Assembly (NCBI RefSeq): GCF_000016165.1
Contig: NC_009253.1
Span: forward strand, 2,328,332-2,392,331
DNA: 64,000 bases
DNA from: Desulforamulus reducens MI-1
Lineage (GTDB): Bacteria; Bacillota; Desulfotomaculia; Desulfotomaculales; Desulfotomaculaceae
Reading direction: 5' to 3'
Position numbers and translations under genes: made by a program. Positions 8,259 through 16,806 of the stretch are shown here, piece after piece; the stretch's first letter is position 1, and each line of letters starts with the position of its first letter. The notes under the pieces are model-generated. The model ran no database searches. It was not told the DNA's origin and was given only the letters and a program-made list of their open reading frames with translations.

Positions 8259-8302
8259 TTGGGAGCAGGGGGTCGCACGTTCGAATCGTGTCACCCCGAC
8301 CA
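8259..8302 (+). other. 3' fragment of tRNA-Pro, presumed attachment site (attR) of the element
   Basis: The segment reads TTGGGAGCAGGGGG, a T-arm (GCACGTTCGAATCGTGT), then CACCCCGACCA. It equals the 3' half of a Firmicute tRNA-Pro(UGG), from the anticodon loop to CCA. The 5' half is absent; AT-rich element DNA lies there instead. Tyrosine integrases commonly cross over in anticodon loops, leaving just such a displaced 3' end next to the original tRNA terminator. The intact tRNA and integrase should lie beyond the left edge. Confidence 0.75.
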
Positions 8303-8305
8303 TTC

Positions 8306-8348
8306 AAAAACCCACTAAGCCTTAAGTTGCATGGCTTAGTGGGTTTTT
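8306..8348 (+). terminator. Terminator of the original tRNA-Pro
   Basis: AAAAACCCACTAAGCC pairs with GGCTTAGTGGGTTTTT around an 11-nt loop and ends in a T-run, four bases after the CCA of the tRNA fragment. Confidence 0.85.
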
Positions 8349-8946
8349 CTTTATTAAGGAGCTTGATAGCCTTTTCACGTATTTGTGGTTTCCCATTAAT
8401 CAAAAGATAAATATAAAAGTTATGAGAAAGTTATATTAAACAGATTTGTATCAATCCCATTCACCAAAATATTAGGTTATTATGGAACTTAATATTTCCT
8501 TTGCCATATTTACTTCATTTTTTTTGATCATTAGTCTTGCTGGCTCAAATAAAGAAACATAAAGTAAATTTTCACCAAATTTGGTGGTACACCTCAGGGT
8601 TGGGACATTTACCCTTACGCAAATGGTGCTGGTAAAGCATTGCATGTTATTGATGCACCTCAAATTGAAGATATCATAGAACATCTCAATCAATTTAGTG
8701 ACATCTATGATAGGGGTAATATAATTGAAATAGTGGAAAAAAGATAAATCCAAAAATACCATTGAGAAGGGAATTTCCTTTTACTTGCCCTGTTATCAAA
8801 GTGCTTTAGCTGTTATAGGCTTGCCGGCAATTTAGCCGGTGAGCCTTATTAATTAGTCTAGTTCTGAATTACTTATAGCAATGGAATTAAGATTAATGGG
8901 TTTATGAAGAAAATTAGTCTTTGTCATCACTTATTTCCTGGACATA
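8349..8946. other. Non-coding junction region with gene debris
   Basis: Contains the coding fragment listed at 8567-8747 and a possible 26-codon hydrophobic peptide at 8482-8562 without a clear binding site. A stable hairpin lies at about 8817-8849 (AGGCTTGCCGGC pairs with GCCGGTGAGCCT). I see no intact gene. Confidence 0.5.
8567..8747 (+). pseudogene. C-terminal fragment of an unidentified gene
   Basis: The frame between a stop at 8564 and the stop at 8745 encodes TKFGGTPQGWDIYPYANGAG, then HVIDAPQIEDIIEHLNQF and ends IVEKR. The composition looks like real protein, but there is no start codon. It lies next to the integration scar, so it may be the stump of a gene lost when the element arrived or decayed. 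Family not recognised. Confidence 0.4.
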
Positions 8947-9636
8947 TTACAAATCATCCTGCTTCTTGTCTACAAAAAGGTTCCCTGACGTATCCAAACT
9001 GGCGTAGGTGACTTCATTTACGTTGTGAATGCCCTGTTTTTTTAATTGGTCCATTAACCACTGCTCTGATAAATTATTCTGAGTCAGATTTTGTTTAATC
9101 AATTTTCCATCAACAATTAATTCTGACGGGATGCCAATATAGTTTGTTGAAATTTTTAAATCACTGGCGGTCAGGGGCTGTTTGTTGCTCTTTAACAGAA
9201 CACTTAATCTGCCATTTGGTTCTAATACAGCAAATTCAACATCTGCGATATTAAATATATTTTTCTCCCGGAGCTGCATTGTTAGGTTATCCATGCTGTA
9301 TCGTTCTTTGCTCATATTCTTTTCTAAAACCTTGCCGTTGTGGATCATAACTGTTGGTTCACCTTCTAACATCTTTCTGGCAGGTCTGTATTTTAATGAA
9401 ATTAAATTTGTGAGGTAGGTTAAGCTACCAAAGATAATAATTCCAATAATGTAATAGTTCACGTTTTCTTTATGGTCTGTGGCCATAGACGCCGCTATAG
9501 ATCCAATGGCAATGGCATTTGCAAAATCACTAACTGTCAATTGCCCTAACTGTTCTTTACCTACTATTCTAGTGATGACTAATAATGCAAAAAAGGCACC
9601 AATTGACCGAAGTGCAATTTCCCAAATAGGACTCAT
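8947..9636 (-). CDS. DUF421 (YetF/YcaP-type) membrane protein
   Basis: 229 residues. Residues 1-85 hold three membrane helices (ALRSIGAFFALLVITRIVG, then YYIIGIIIFGSLTYLTNLIS). The rest is the cytoplasmic DUF421 domain, seen as two repeated blocks, GEPTVMIHNGKVLEKNMSKE and SELIVDGKLIKQNLTQN, each followed by a segment beginning L..QLR/KK. Function of the family is unknown; in spore formers members appear in the membrane of developing spores. Monocistronic, followed by a gap and the copper operon on the same strand. Confidence 0.9.
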   Translation of the reverse strand: MSPIWEIALRSIGAFFALLVITRIVGKEQLGQLTVSDFANAIAIGSIAASMATDHKENVNYYIIGIIIFGSLTYLTNLISLKYRPARKMLEGEPTVMIHNGKVLEKNMSKERYSMDNLTMQLREKNIFNIADVEFAVLEPNGRLSVLLKSNKQPLTASDLKISTNYIGIPSELIVDGKLIKQNLTQNNLSEQWLMDQLKKQGIHNVNEVTYASLDTSGNLFVDKKQDDL

Positions 9637-9742
9637 CTGTACCCCTCCAAAGAGTATTCTAAGGTTATTCTTTGTCCTTGGCTAAAGATTATTCTTTAGT
9701 TGCCCCATTTAGGAAGAATTGTACCCCGCTTAGATATGTAGA

Positions 9743-9770
9743 CAAAAAAAATAAACCACGGTGTGGTTTA
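9743..9770 (-). terminator. Terminator of the copper operon
   Basis: TAAACCAC/GTGGTTTA stem with a 3-nt loop and an eight-base T-run on the minus strand, about 50 bp after copZ. Confidence 0.8.
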
Positions 9771-9821
9771 TAAAAATCAAATAATATTAATAGGTTAACA
9801 AAACCTTGTAACTAAACATTT

Positions 9822-10022
9822 TTATCCAATCACGTCATAACCAGCTTCTTCAATGGCTTTAACAATTTCTTCTTTGGGGACTGATCCTGTAACAACAACT
9901 TCCTTTTGCTCCAGATTTACAGTGGCATTTTCCACTCCATTTATGGCCTTAGCAGCCTTTTCAACAGCCATTTTACAATGGTTACAACTCATTCCGTCTA
10001 CTTTAAGTACTATTTCGCTCAA
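9822..10022 (-). CDS. copZ: Copper chaperone CopZ (HMA domain)
   Basis: 66 residues, one heavy-metal-associated fold with the Cu(I) site GMSCNHC (Cys13, Cys16). It carries Cu(I) in the cytoplasm and hands it to CopA and CsoR. Third gene of csoR-copA-copZ, 16 bp after copA, with GGAGGTG before the ATG. Confidence 0.93.
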   Translation of the reverse strand: MSEIVLKVDGMSCNHCKMAVEKAAKAINGVENATVNLEQKEVVVTGSVPKEEIVKAIEEAGYDVIG

Positions 10023-10038
10023 TATCGTTCACCTCCTT

Positions 10039-12486
10039 TCATATTGATGGATTATATCTTTTTAATAACAGAGAGTTTGTTACAACAGATACTGAACTAA
10101 AGGCCATGGCTGCGCCACCCATCACCGGGGTAAGCAAGCCGAATACTGCTAAGGGTATACCAATTACATTATAGATAAAAGCCCAAAAAAGATTTTGTCG
10201 AATTTTACGCAATGTCTGTCGCGATAGCCTTATGCCCGCAGCAATGGCTCGTAAATCCCCCCGCATCAAGGTGATGGCTGCACTTTCTATTGCCACATCG
10301 GTTCCGGTGCCAATGGCCATTCCCACATCTGCAGTGGCCAATGCCGGTGCATCATTAATTCCGTCTCCCACCATCGCCACAACCTTGCCTATACCTTTTA
10401 GGTTTTCCACTTCCTTGGCTTTATGTGCAGGTAATACTTCCGCAATTACATGATCAATGCCAACCTGTTTAGCTATGGCCAAGGCAGTACGTCTTTGGTC
10501 GCCAGTTAGCATATAAACCTCCAGCCCCATTTCCTTCAGTTCGGCTATGGCTTCCCTGGCATTTTCTTTGACCGCATCCGCCACCGCAACCAATCCTGCT
10601 AAATCATCCCCTGCCACGGCAATCATGACAGTCTTGCCATCTTCCTCCCATTTATCCTTTTCTGCTCTGACAGGAGACAGATCAATGTGAAGTGAATGGG
10701 CCAATGCTTCATTTCCTATATACCAGAGGTTATTATCTAGTTTAAAACGAATTCCTTTACCCGGCAGTGCTTCGAATTCGGCTGTTTCCATTAAAGGCAA
10801 CTTACGTTCATCAGCTTCCTGAATAATAGCCTGGCCAAGGGGATGTTCGGATTTTTTCTCTCCAGAAGCAACTGCTTGTAATACTTCATTTTCCTGAAAG
10901 GGTGCTAAAACGAATAAATTTGTTAGAGAAGGTTCTCCCTTAGTTATGGTCCCTGTTTTATCCAATACAATGGTATCAAGTCGACCCGCCCTTTCTAGAT
11001 ACTCACCACCCTTAATAAGAATTCCCTTTTCAGCACCCACACCAGTTCCCACCATAATAGCCGTAGGAGTTGCCAGACCTAGAGCACAGGGACAGGCTAT
11101 GACCAGCACAGTGGTCATATGAATCAATGCTTCGGTGATTGTTGCTCCTGTGGAATACCAGCCCAGAAAGGTCAGTGCAGCAATGACTATAACCACAGGT
11201 ACAAAGATACCAGAAACCCGATCTGCCAACCGCTGAATTGGGGCTTTAGAACCCTGGGCTACTTCCACCATGCGAATAATCTGAGCCAACGCAGTGTCTT
11301 TGCCAACCTTGGTGGCTCGGAATGTAAAACTGCCTTGTTTGTTGACCGATGCTCCCACCACTTCATCGCCGGGGCCTTTTTCTACTGGTATGCTTTCACC
11401 CGTTAACATGGATTCGTCCACATTGGATAATCCATTGAGAACCACCCCATCCACGGGAATTCTTTCACCCGGACGGACCAGAATGGTATCTCCCACTTCC
11501 ACCTCGTCAATAGGGGTGTCAACTTCCTCTCCATCCCGCACCACCCGAGCTGTCTTTGGCTGTAGGCCCATTAATTTTTTAATGGCTTCGGAAGTCTTGC
11601 CCTTGGCTATGGCTTCCAATATCTTTCCTAATAGGATTAGGGTGATCACAATGGCTGCAGATTCAAAGTATAGCGTTTTCCATCCTTGCAAAACAGCAAT
11701 AAGGCTATAAAAATAAGCAACTGACGTGCCCAGCACTACCAGTACATCCATGTTGGCACCACCGGATTTTAAGGCGTAATAAGCACCCCGATAAAATGTC
11801 CAACCAGCATAAAACTGAACCGGAGTCGCTAGTGCTAATTGAATCCACGGATCAATCATAAACTGGTGCCAACCTAACACTTCGGTAACCATCATCCAGG
11901 CCAGAGGAAGGGATAACACTGTTGCAAGGACAAACTTAAGAATCTGATAACGAATCTCTTTTTGACGTGCCTTTCCCTCTTGATCCTGGGATAGGTCATT
12001 GGCCCGCTGGGCTTTATAGCCGAGTTTTTCCACTGTTTTGCGTATTTCTGTAGCATGAATGAGCCCAGAAATGTATTTCACGGTTGCTTTATTTGTAGCA
12101 AGATTTACCGCTGCTTCCTGAACACCGGGTAAAGCATTCAGCCTTTTCTCAACCCTGGCTGAACAAGCGGCGCAGGTCATACCAGAAATAACCAACTCAA
12201 GGGTTTCAACTGGTACGTCATAACCAAGGGTTTGTATCTTGGTGATTATATCTTCTACCTTCGTTTGGTTAGAGTCAAAGGAGATGGTGGCTTTCTCTAT
12301 TGCCAGATTAACATTGGCTCCTGCAACGCCCTGCAGTTTTTTCAACCCCCGTTCTACCCGGGCAGAACAGGCCGCACAGGTCATACCCGTAACTGGTATG
12401 GTACATGTTGCTAGATTATTTTTCTCTGTGACCTGTGTTTGATTTTCCATTACCTTCGTCCTTTGGTTTTCCACTTTCATCACCAC
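10039..12486 (-). CDS. copA: Cu(I)-translocating P1B-type ATPase CopA
   Basis: About 815 residues. Two N-terminal HMA domains, each with [12 protein letters not shown] (near residues 35 and 103), bind Cu(I). Eight membrane helices follow, with the transport motif CPC in [13 protein letters not shown] (near 465). The phosphorylation site is DKTGTITKG and the hinge is [10 protein letters not shown]. It exports copper from the cytoplasm. The open frame starts GTG GTG ATG; the ATG at 12480 is a likely start but its binding site (AGGTGG) is close, so the exact start is uncertain. It lies 8 bp after csoR, in one operon. Confidence 0.96.
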   Translation of the reverse strand: MVMKVENQRTKVMENQTQVTEKNNLATCTIPVTGMTCAACSARVERGLKKLQGVAGANVNLAIEKATISFDSNQTKVEDIITKIQTLGYDVPVETLELVISGMTCAACSARVEKRLNALPGVQEAAVNLATNKATVKYISGLIHATEIRKTVEKLGYKAQRANDLSQDQEGKARQKEIRYQILKFVLATVLSLPLAWMMVTEVLGWHQFMIDPWIQLALATPVQFYAGWTFYRGAYYALKSGGANMDVLVVLGTSVAYFYSLIAVLQGWKTLYFESAAIVITLILLGKILEAIAKGKTSEAIKKLMGLQPKTARVVRDGEEVDTPIDEVEVGDTILVRPGERIPVDGVVLNGLSNVDESMLTGESIPVEKGPGDEVVGASVNKQGSFTFRATKVGKDTALAQIIRMVEVAQGSKAPIQRLADRVSGIFVPVVIVIAALTFLGWYSTGATITEALIHMTTVLVIACPCALGLATPTAIMVGTGVGAEKGILIKGGEYLERAGRLDTIVLDKTGTITKGEPSLTNLFVLAPFQENEVLQAVASGEKKSEHPLGQAIIQEADERKLPLMETAEFEALPGKGIRFKLDNNLWYIGNEALAHSLHIDLSPVRAEKDKWEEDGKTVMIAVAGDDLAGLVAVADAVKENAREAIAELKEMGLEVYMLTGDQRRTALAIAKQVGIDHVIAEVLPAHKAKEVENLKGIGKVVAMVGDGINDAPALATADVGMAIGTGTDVAIESAAITLMRGDLRAIAAGIRLSRQTLRKIRQNLFWAFIYNVIGIPLAVFGLLTPVMGGAAMAFSSVSVVTNSLLLKRYNPSI

Positions 12487-12494
12487 CTATTAAC

Positions 12495-12827
12495 TTATCT
12501 CATCATTTTAAAAATAGTTTTCAGTACTTCATCAATGACCTGTTCGTCACCCTCCTGTAGTTGTTCTAAAATACAGGATTTCATGTGTTTCTCCAGCAAC
12601 AATTTAGCTACCCCGTGTAAAGCAGCATTAGCCGAAGAAATCTGATTTAATATTTCATCACAGTAAACATGTCTCTCAATCATTCCCTTAATACCACGTA
12701 ACTGTCCCTCTATGCGATTAATCCGATTTACAAGTTCCTTAATGGTTCTCTCGTCGTGATGGCTTAGTCGATTATTGGTTGCATTTCCCTGACAACCTAC
12801 ACAAGGTGTTTTTTCTATTTGATCCAT
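12495..12827 (-). CDS. csoR: Copper-sensing repressor CsoR
   Basis: 110 residues of the all-helical CsoR/RcnR family. The Cu(I) ligands are present in the W-X-Y-Z pattern: Cys56, His81 and Cys85 (HVYCDEIL, EKHMKSC). An added N-terminal CVGC pair (Cys9, Cys12) precedes the core and is not part of the usual site. It represses the operon and releases DNA when Cu(I) binds. First gene of csoR-copA-copZ, so it autoregulates. Confidence 0.94.
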   Translation of the reverse strand: MDQIEKTPCVGCQGNATNNRLSHHDERTIKELVNRINRIEGQLRGIKGMIERHVYCDEILNQISSANAALHGVAKLLLEKHMKSCILEQLQEGDEQVIDEVLKTIFKMMR

Positions 12828-12855
12828 ATCCTTATCACCGCCCTTGATAGTATAG

Positions 12856-12873
12856 TATACCCCCCTACCCTAT
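12856..12873. promoter_or_regulatory. Candidate CsoR operator
   Basis: Read on the minus strand, TAGGGTAGGGGGGTATA, 29 bp upstream of csoR, resembles the G-tract-rich CsoR operators of Firmicutes, which end in GGGGGTAT. The left half differs from the usual TACCC, so the match is partial. Confidence 0.5.
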
Positions 12874-12879
12874 TTAGTC

Positions 12880-13040
12880 AAGAATATCTGCAACATTATA
12901 CATGGTATTATTGTTCCAAGAATATAGGTGATTCTTGTAATTATGCAAAGCCAGTTTTACCATATTATTTATCCATTAATAAAAGGGGGATGTATTTAAT
13001 ATTTTCTCTTAATTTCTAATAATAAGTATCTTAAGGTGAA
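12880..13040. other. Gap without visible features
   Basis: Between the csoR promoter region and the terminator at 13041. I see no gene or structure. Confidence 0.5.
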
Positions 13041-13076
13041 TAAAATAGCTAGTAACCGTTTTTAGCAGTTACTAGC
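13041..13076 (-). terminator. Terminator after the 121-residue protein gene
   Basis: GCTAGTAAC/GTTACTAGC stem, about 11-nt loop, followed on the minus strand by TATTTTATT. Confidence 0.75.
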
Positions 13077-13182
13077 CATAAAATTATAATACTTTGTGTT
13101 TTTTTACAACCAACTGGAACTTATTTTCCTTTTTTGTATGATATGGAACAAAGCATCAAAGTAGTTACTCTATGTCTAGCGA

Positions 13183-13548
13183 TTATTTATCACCATACTT
13201 TAATATCAACTGGTTTAACTCCTCTAGGAATGACTCTAATTTATCCAAGCTAGATTCAGATAATCTGGAGAGTACTTGTTCAGTTACTTGCTTGGCATTT
13301 CTCCCATCTTTCATGATCATGGTTGTAAAGGGTTGCTGTTGATTTGTTAATTCCTTTGGAGTTGACTGGGAAGCAGCTAAAGACAGCATAGACGCTTCAT
13401 ATTCGCTCATTGCATTTTGAATGGAAGCTAGGGATTCTCCTGTTTGCTTTAGCCAAAGACTAAAATTTTGCATTCTTTCTAAAATATCTGGATGATTTTG
13501 ACTTAATAGCGTTAAGCTAAATAGGGCAAACCTGGGGTCGTTGAACAT
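13183..13548 (-). CDS. Hypothetical protein, 121 residues
   Basis: Not recognised. Helical and soluble, with no signal or membrane segment. Notable stretches are LLSQNHPDILERMQNFSLWL, LASIQNAMSEYEASMLSLAA and, at the C-terminus, DKLESFLEELNQLILKYGDK. It resembles small spore-former proteins that form helical bundles, but that is only composition. AAAGGAGGT precedes the ATG. It stands alone between two terminator-like hairpins. Confidence 0.75.
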   Translation of the reverse strand: MFNDPRFALFSLTLLSQNHPDILERMQNFSLWLKQTGESLASIQNAMSEYEASMLSLAASQSTPKELTNQQQPFTTMIMKDGRNAKQVTEQVLSRLSESSLDKLESFLEELNQLILKYGDK

Positions 13549-13997
13549 GGAAAAACCTCCTTTATAACTTTACTTCCTTAGGTTGAATTAAGGTATCACA
13601 GACTACATTTTTGTTTCCTTTGTCATATAACATATTATGGTTTTAATTCCACAGAGTGACAGAATGTTTAATGAATAATTACTTAAAACCAAAAGCCGTT
13701 TATTTTTCGCTATCTTCTATACATCTTAGTCCTATACACATGCTAGGGATTTAATCATATGGATATACAAATAAAAAGAAGGACTATCTACAATAGCCCT
13801 TCCTCTTCCTGAGATGATTTATATTGCTAATAATAACATTTCACAGGGTCTATCGCCCCAAATTCCTTTGTTCTACCTATCCAAGAGGTGGATGTCAGTC
13901 ATGCTCCTAAACTGGGTCTTTGCCCTTATGGATAAAAATCAACCTGACTAATCCTGGCTCACTTTATCAATGTTCTGGTTTTCAGAGGTATCCAGAA
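13549..13997. other. 449-bp gap
   Basis: Contains one terminator (13771-13802). The stretch 13911-13925 includes TTTGCCCTTATG, reminiscent of the 3' part of the dispersed repeat described elsewhere, but the rest does not match. No supported gene. Confidence 0.5.
13771..13802 (-). terminator. Terminator, minus strand
   Basis: GAAGGGCTAT/ATAGTCCTTC stem with a 5-nt loop followed by TTTTTATTT, about 200 bp after the RsiV-like gene. Confidence 0.75.
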
Positions 13998-14603
13998 TCA
14001 AGAAATAATTTTGCTGATTAGCCCATTTTCACTTATAATATCGCTTATCTTATAATAGGGTATTATAAATTCTGGAATCCCTGCGACCCTTGGGGTATAC
14101 TCATATTGCTGAAAATAAATAACTAATGCATCATCAGTTAGATAATAGTCTTCTGTATCACTAATTCCCTTAAACTCCGTGATTAAGACTAACTCCTTTT
14201 CTTTAATTTGCTCTCTTATAATTCGGTTAAGTCTTACTTTGTGATGTTTCCCTCTTTGAAACAGTTCATAAAGCTGATAACTTTTCCCCATGCTTAAATC
14301 AACATTAATAGACTTTTGAATATTTAACCCGTTGGCAGCACCTTTAGGAAACGTGTAAAATTGTAAAATAATACTAAGAACACCCTTTTGATTAAACTTC
14401 ACCTCATAGCGACCAAATATTTCTGCGTAAACATCACAACCCTCTGATGGTATTAATTTATTGACCTGTTGAGTAATATATTGATTAATTCTTTTTTCAA
14501 CTTCTTTATCGGTTAGTTCGACCTGAGGATAAATGATATCGGTACATTCATTTTGAATTGCTTCCTCATAGATATTAGCCACAGAATTTGGATTACGTTT
14601 CAT
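13998..14603 (-). CDS. DUF3298/DUF4163-type (RsiV-like) protein
   Basis: 201 residues. It begins MKRNPNSVANIYEEAIQNEC; an N-terminal part with YPQVELTDKEVEKRINQYIT matches the DUF4163 region. LYELFQRGKHHKVRLNRIIR and DDALVIYFQQYEYTPRVAGI match the DUF3298 fold found in the anti-sigma factor RsiV. There is no signal peptide or membrane helix, so it is probably cytoplasmic rather than a true anti-sigma factor. The last residues (PEFIIPYYKIS) are the usual end of the fold. Function unknown. Confidence 0.8.
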   Translation of the reverse strand: MKRNPNSVANIYEEAIQNECTDIIYPQVELTDKEVEKRINQYITQQVNKLIPSEGCDVYAEIFGRYEVKFNQKGVLSIILQFYTFPKGAANGLNIQKSINVDLSMGKSYQLYELFQRGKHHKVRLNRIIREQIKEKELVLITEFKGISDTEDYYLTDDALVIYFQQYEYTPRVAGIPEFIIPYYKISDIISENGLISKIIS

Positions 14604-14844
14604 CTTTTCCCACTCCCCTTCATCTTGGTATTAGCTTTCCGCTTGTCTTACCATGTTAAGAAAAGATTTTATCTACGATTTAGTTCTAAAATATTCAGAT
14701 GCGCACAGCAGGGTTCCGGGGAGCATTAACATTTTTAAAGTTGTTTATTAAAGCAGAAGAACCCGTCTTGAATTACGGGTCCTTCCGATAGAAATCACTC
14801 TTTGGTTATAGACAAATATAGAACACCAGAGCTAAGCACCGGTG
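14604..14844. other. Gap with two hairpins
   Basis: GACCCGT/ACGGGTTC at about 14759-14780 and AACACC/GGTGTT at about 14821-14846; the latter follows the next gene on the minus strand and is its likely terminator. No gene seen. Confidence 0.45.
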
Positions 14845-15054
14845 TTATTTAATAAATTGCAAATCTTTAAGGCTTTTGTATTTTCTTTTATCCTTTTTCG
14901 TTTCATTCTTTTGTTCTTCGTAAATATGCAGAAAGGCGTTAACTTCATCTGTGGATATTTTTTTATTTAACTGAAGATAATTTAAGAAACACATGAGCAT
15001 GTCCTCATTTTCACATAGCAATTCATGTAATTTGAAAATTTTAATGCCCCCCAT
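14845..15054 (-). CDS. Hypothetical protein, 69 residues
   Basis: Not recognised. The central part, MCFLNYLQLNKKISTDEVNA, is followed by a lysine-rich tail (EEQKNETKKDKRKYKSLKD). AAGGTGA lies six bases before the ATG. Its layout resembles the 53-residue protein 127 bp upstream (FMDYLIETGRLTEDEVIEVI): both have a helix, a turn with (S/T)-(T/E)-DEV, and a helix, so they may be distant paralogs. Confidence 0.6.
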   Translation of the reverse strand: MGGIKIFKLHELLCENEDMLMCFLNYLQLNKKISTDEVNAFLHIYEEQKNETKKDKRKYKSLKDLQFIK

Positions 15055-15181
15055 TCAAGGTCACCTTTCCCCTAATGTCATTTCTAAGACAAATTCTACG
15101 TTTTACAATCTTTTTCCTGCTATATGTGAAAAAAAGTTTTTTTAAAAAAATAGTTTTACTTTTCGAAAAATATTAAATATT

Positions 15182-15343
15182 TTACTCAGTTTTTTCATTC
15201 TTTAGTAATTCACTGATCTTGCTTTGTCTGATTACTTCTATGACTTCATCCTCTGTTAAACGTCCTGTTTCAATTAAATAGTCCATAAAAGCGAGAAATT
15301 TTTCTTTATCTTTGCTAATTTGTTCTAAAAGTGCTTTAACCAT
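15182..15343 (-). CDS. Hypothetical protein, 53 residues
   Basis: Read by hand: MVKALLEQISKDKEKFLAFM, then DYLIETGRLTEDEVIEVIRQ, ending LLKNEKTE. GGGGGGTG sits just before the ATG. Acidic, helical and soluble. No family recognised; shape shared with the 69-residue protein downstream. It has a good start site and a natural composition, so I take it as a real small gene. Confidence 0.6.
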   Translation of the reverse strand: MVKALLEQISKDKEKFLAFMDYLIETGRLTEDEVIEVIRQSKISELLKNEKTE

Positions 15344-15494
15344 AAGCACCCCCCACTTACTTTTATAATATGATGCTTGCTTCTACTTAATTTTTTATAA
15401 TTCTTGCCACTGCTAATCATTAATTTTTTCCAAGGAGGCTAAAGCCCCCTTGGAAAGCTGAAGATGGCACCACTACTTAAATAATAACTCATTT

Positions 15495-16571
15495 TTAATA
15501 TCTACCAATTTCCCTTACCCAACCGAAGGGATCTTCCTCTCTGCCGTATTGAATATTAACCAATTTATCATAAAGTGTTTGTGTAACGGAACCAACTTCG
15601 TTATGGTTAATAACAAAATCCTTTTCTTTATAATAGAGAGAGCCCACAGGAGAAATTACAGCGGCCGTCCCAGAACCAAAGGCTTCGGTAACTTCTCCCG
15701 AACTAATTCCATCTATAACATCGTCAATACTTATTATTCTTTCTTCGGTCTCTAATCCTAAGTATCGAGCAAGTTCTAATACAGACGCCCGGGTAATACC
15801 TGGTAAGATCGAACCTGTGAGTTTAGGAGTTACCAATTTTTTACCATAAACAAAGAACATATTCATAGCGCCAACTTCTTCTATATATTTCCTCTCACGG
15901 CCATCCAACCACAGAACTTGAGAAAAACCTTTCTGTTGGGCTCGGTATCCTGCCATTAAACTGGCCGCATAATTTCCGCCGGTTTTAATATCTCCGACAC
16001 CGCCCACATTTGCTCTTACATAGGTATCCTCAACATAAAGACTGATGGGTTTAAAACCACCCTTATAATAAGCTCCCACAGGACTTAAAATAACGTAAAA
16101 AATATACTCTGCAGACGGATGAACCCCCAAAAATGCTTCTGTTGCAATCATAGTGGGTCTAATATAAATAGAAGTCCCCGGTTGCTTGGGTAGCCATCTT
16201 TTTTCTGCCAACACCAATTCTTCAATGGCCTGTATGATATCTTCCTCTGGTATAGTAGGCATGACCAAGCGCTCTGCAGACCGATTCATCCTTCGTGCAT
16301 TTTGATCAGGTCTAAAAAGAAGAATTCTACCATCCGGTGCTGCATAGGCTTTCAATCCCTCAAAAATTTCCTGGGAATAGTGAAACACGCAAGAAGATGG
16401 ATCAAGAGTAAAGGATCTATATTTTTCAATACGCGCCTCATTCCATGCATTATTGACGAACCGCATACTAAACATCCGATCGGTAAATATGCGACCAAAA
16501 CCAAGCTGGGAATCATCTTGATACAGGGGTTTTAATTGGCTTCCTTCTAACTGTTCTACTGTAATTTTCAT
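15495..16571 (-). CDS. ilvE: Branched-chain amino acid aminotransferase IlvE
   Basis: 358 residues, fold-type IV PLP enzyme of the large BCAT2-like subgroup, which transaminates Leu, Ile and Val with 2-oxoglutarate in the last synthetic or first breakdown step. The PLP lysine is in GDIKTGGNYAAS (near residue 200). The phosphate-binding SSGEVTEAFGSGTAAVISPV lies near 312. FHYSQEIFEGLKAY near 68 is the family signature. The start is the ATG at 16571, ten bases from GGGAG; the GTG at 16580 is too close to it. No ilv or leu gene is beside it and no T-box leader is visible. Confidence 0.95.
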   Translation of the reverse strand: MKITVEQLEGSQLKPLYQDDSQLGFGRIFTDRMFSMRFVNNAWNEARIEKYRSFTLDPSSCVFHYSQEIFEGLKAYAAPDGRILLFRPDQNARRMNRSAERLVMPTIPEEDIIQAIEELVLAEKRWLPKQPGTSIYIRPTMIATEAFLGVHPSAEYIFYVILSPVGAYYKGGFKPISLYVEDTYVRANVGGVGDIKTGGNYAASLMAGYRAQQKGFSQVLWLDGRERKYIEEVGAMNMFFVYGKKLVTPKLTGSILPGITRASVLELARYLGLETEERIISIDDVIDGISSGEVTEAFGSGTAAVISPVGSLYYKEKDFVINHNEVGSVTQTLYDKLVNIQYGREEDPFGWVREIGRY

Positions 16572-16723
16572 TTTGTTCACACTCCCGTTTTATACCATAG
16601 CCGAGTTAATTGTCATTAAGAATTCTCCCTGCATGTTTAATTATCCTTTTAGCATGGACTAAAATATATTTTTCACATCCGAAAGGAAATATCCAAAAGG
16701 CGGCAAAGATTAAATAAATTCCC

Positions 16724-16771
16724 AAAAAGCAATCCCGTACCACTTTCAAAGTGGTACGGGATTGCTTTTTT
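16724..16771. terminator. Strong terminator, usable in both directions
   Basis: AAAAAGCAATCCCGTACCAC pairs perfectly with its complement ending GGGATTGCTTTTTTT, with a 5-nt loop. It ends the kinase gene on the minus strand. Confidence 0.92.
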
Positions 16772-16806
16772 TACGACATTTTATCCCTAAGAAGATCTCC
16801 CCTATG

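Noticed and set aside
8200-8403. 67-codon minus-strand frame across the tRNA-Pro fragment
   Set aside because: It is the antisense of the tRNA fragment and its terminator; the translation (RGDTIRTCDPLLPRNN) is the typical artefact of tRNA flanks.
8472-8762. 96-codon minus-strand frame
   Set aside because: It is antisense to a more protein-like plus-strand fragment and has no binding site.
13905-13930. Fifth copy of the dispersed palindromic repeat
   Set aside because: Only TTTGCCCTTATG matches; the stem arms are absent.
15432-15456. Inverted repeat CCAAGG/CCTTGG near the end of ilvE as a terminator
   Set aside because: Neither strand has a T-run after the stem; it is flanked by A on the minus strand.
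16572-16723. T-box leader upstream of ilvE
   Set aside because: No AGGGTGGNACCGCG-type motif and no specifier hairpin are visible.
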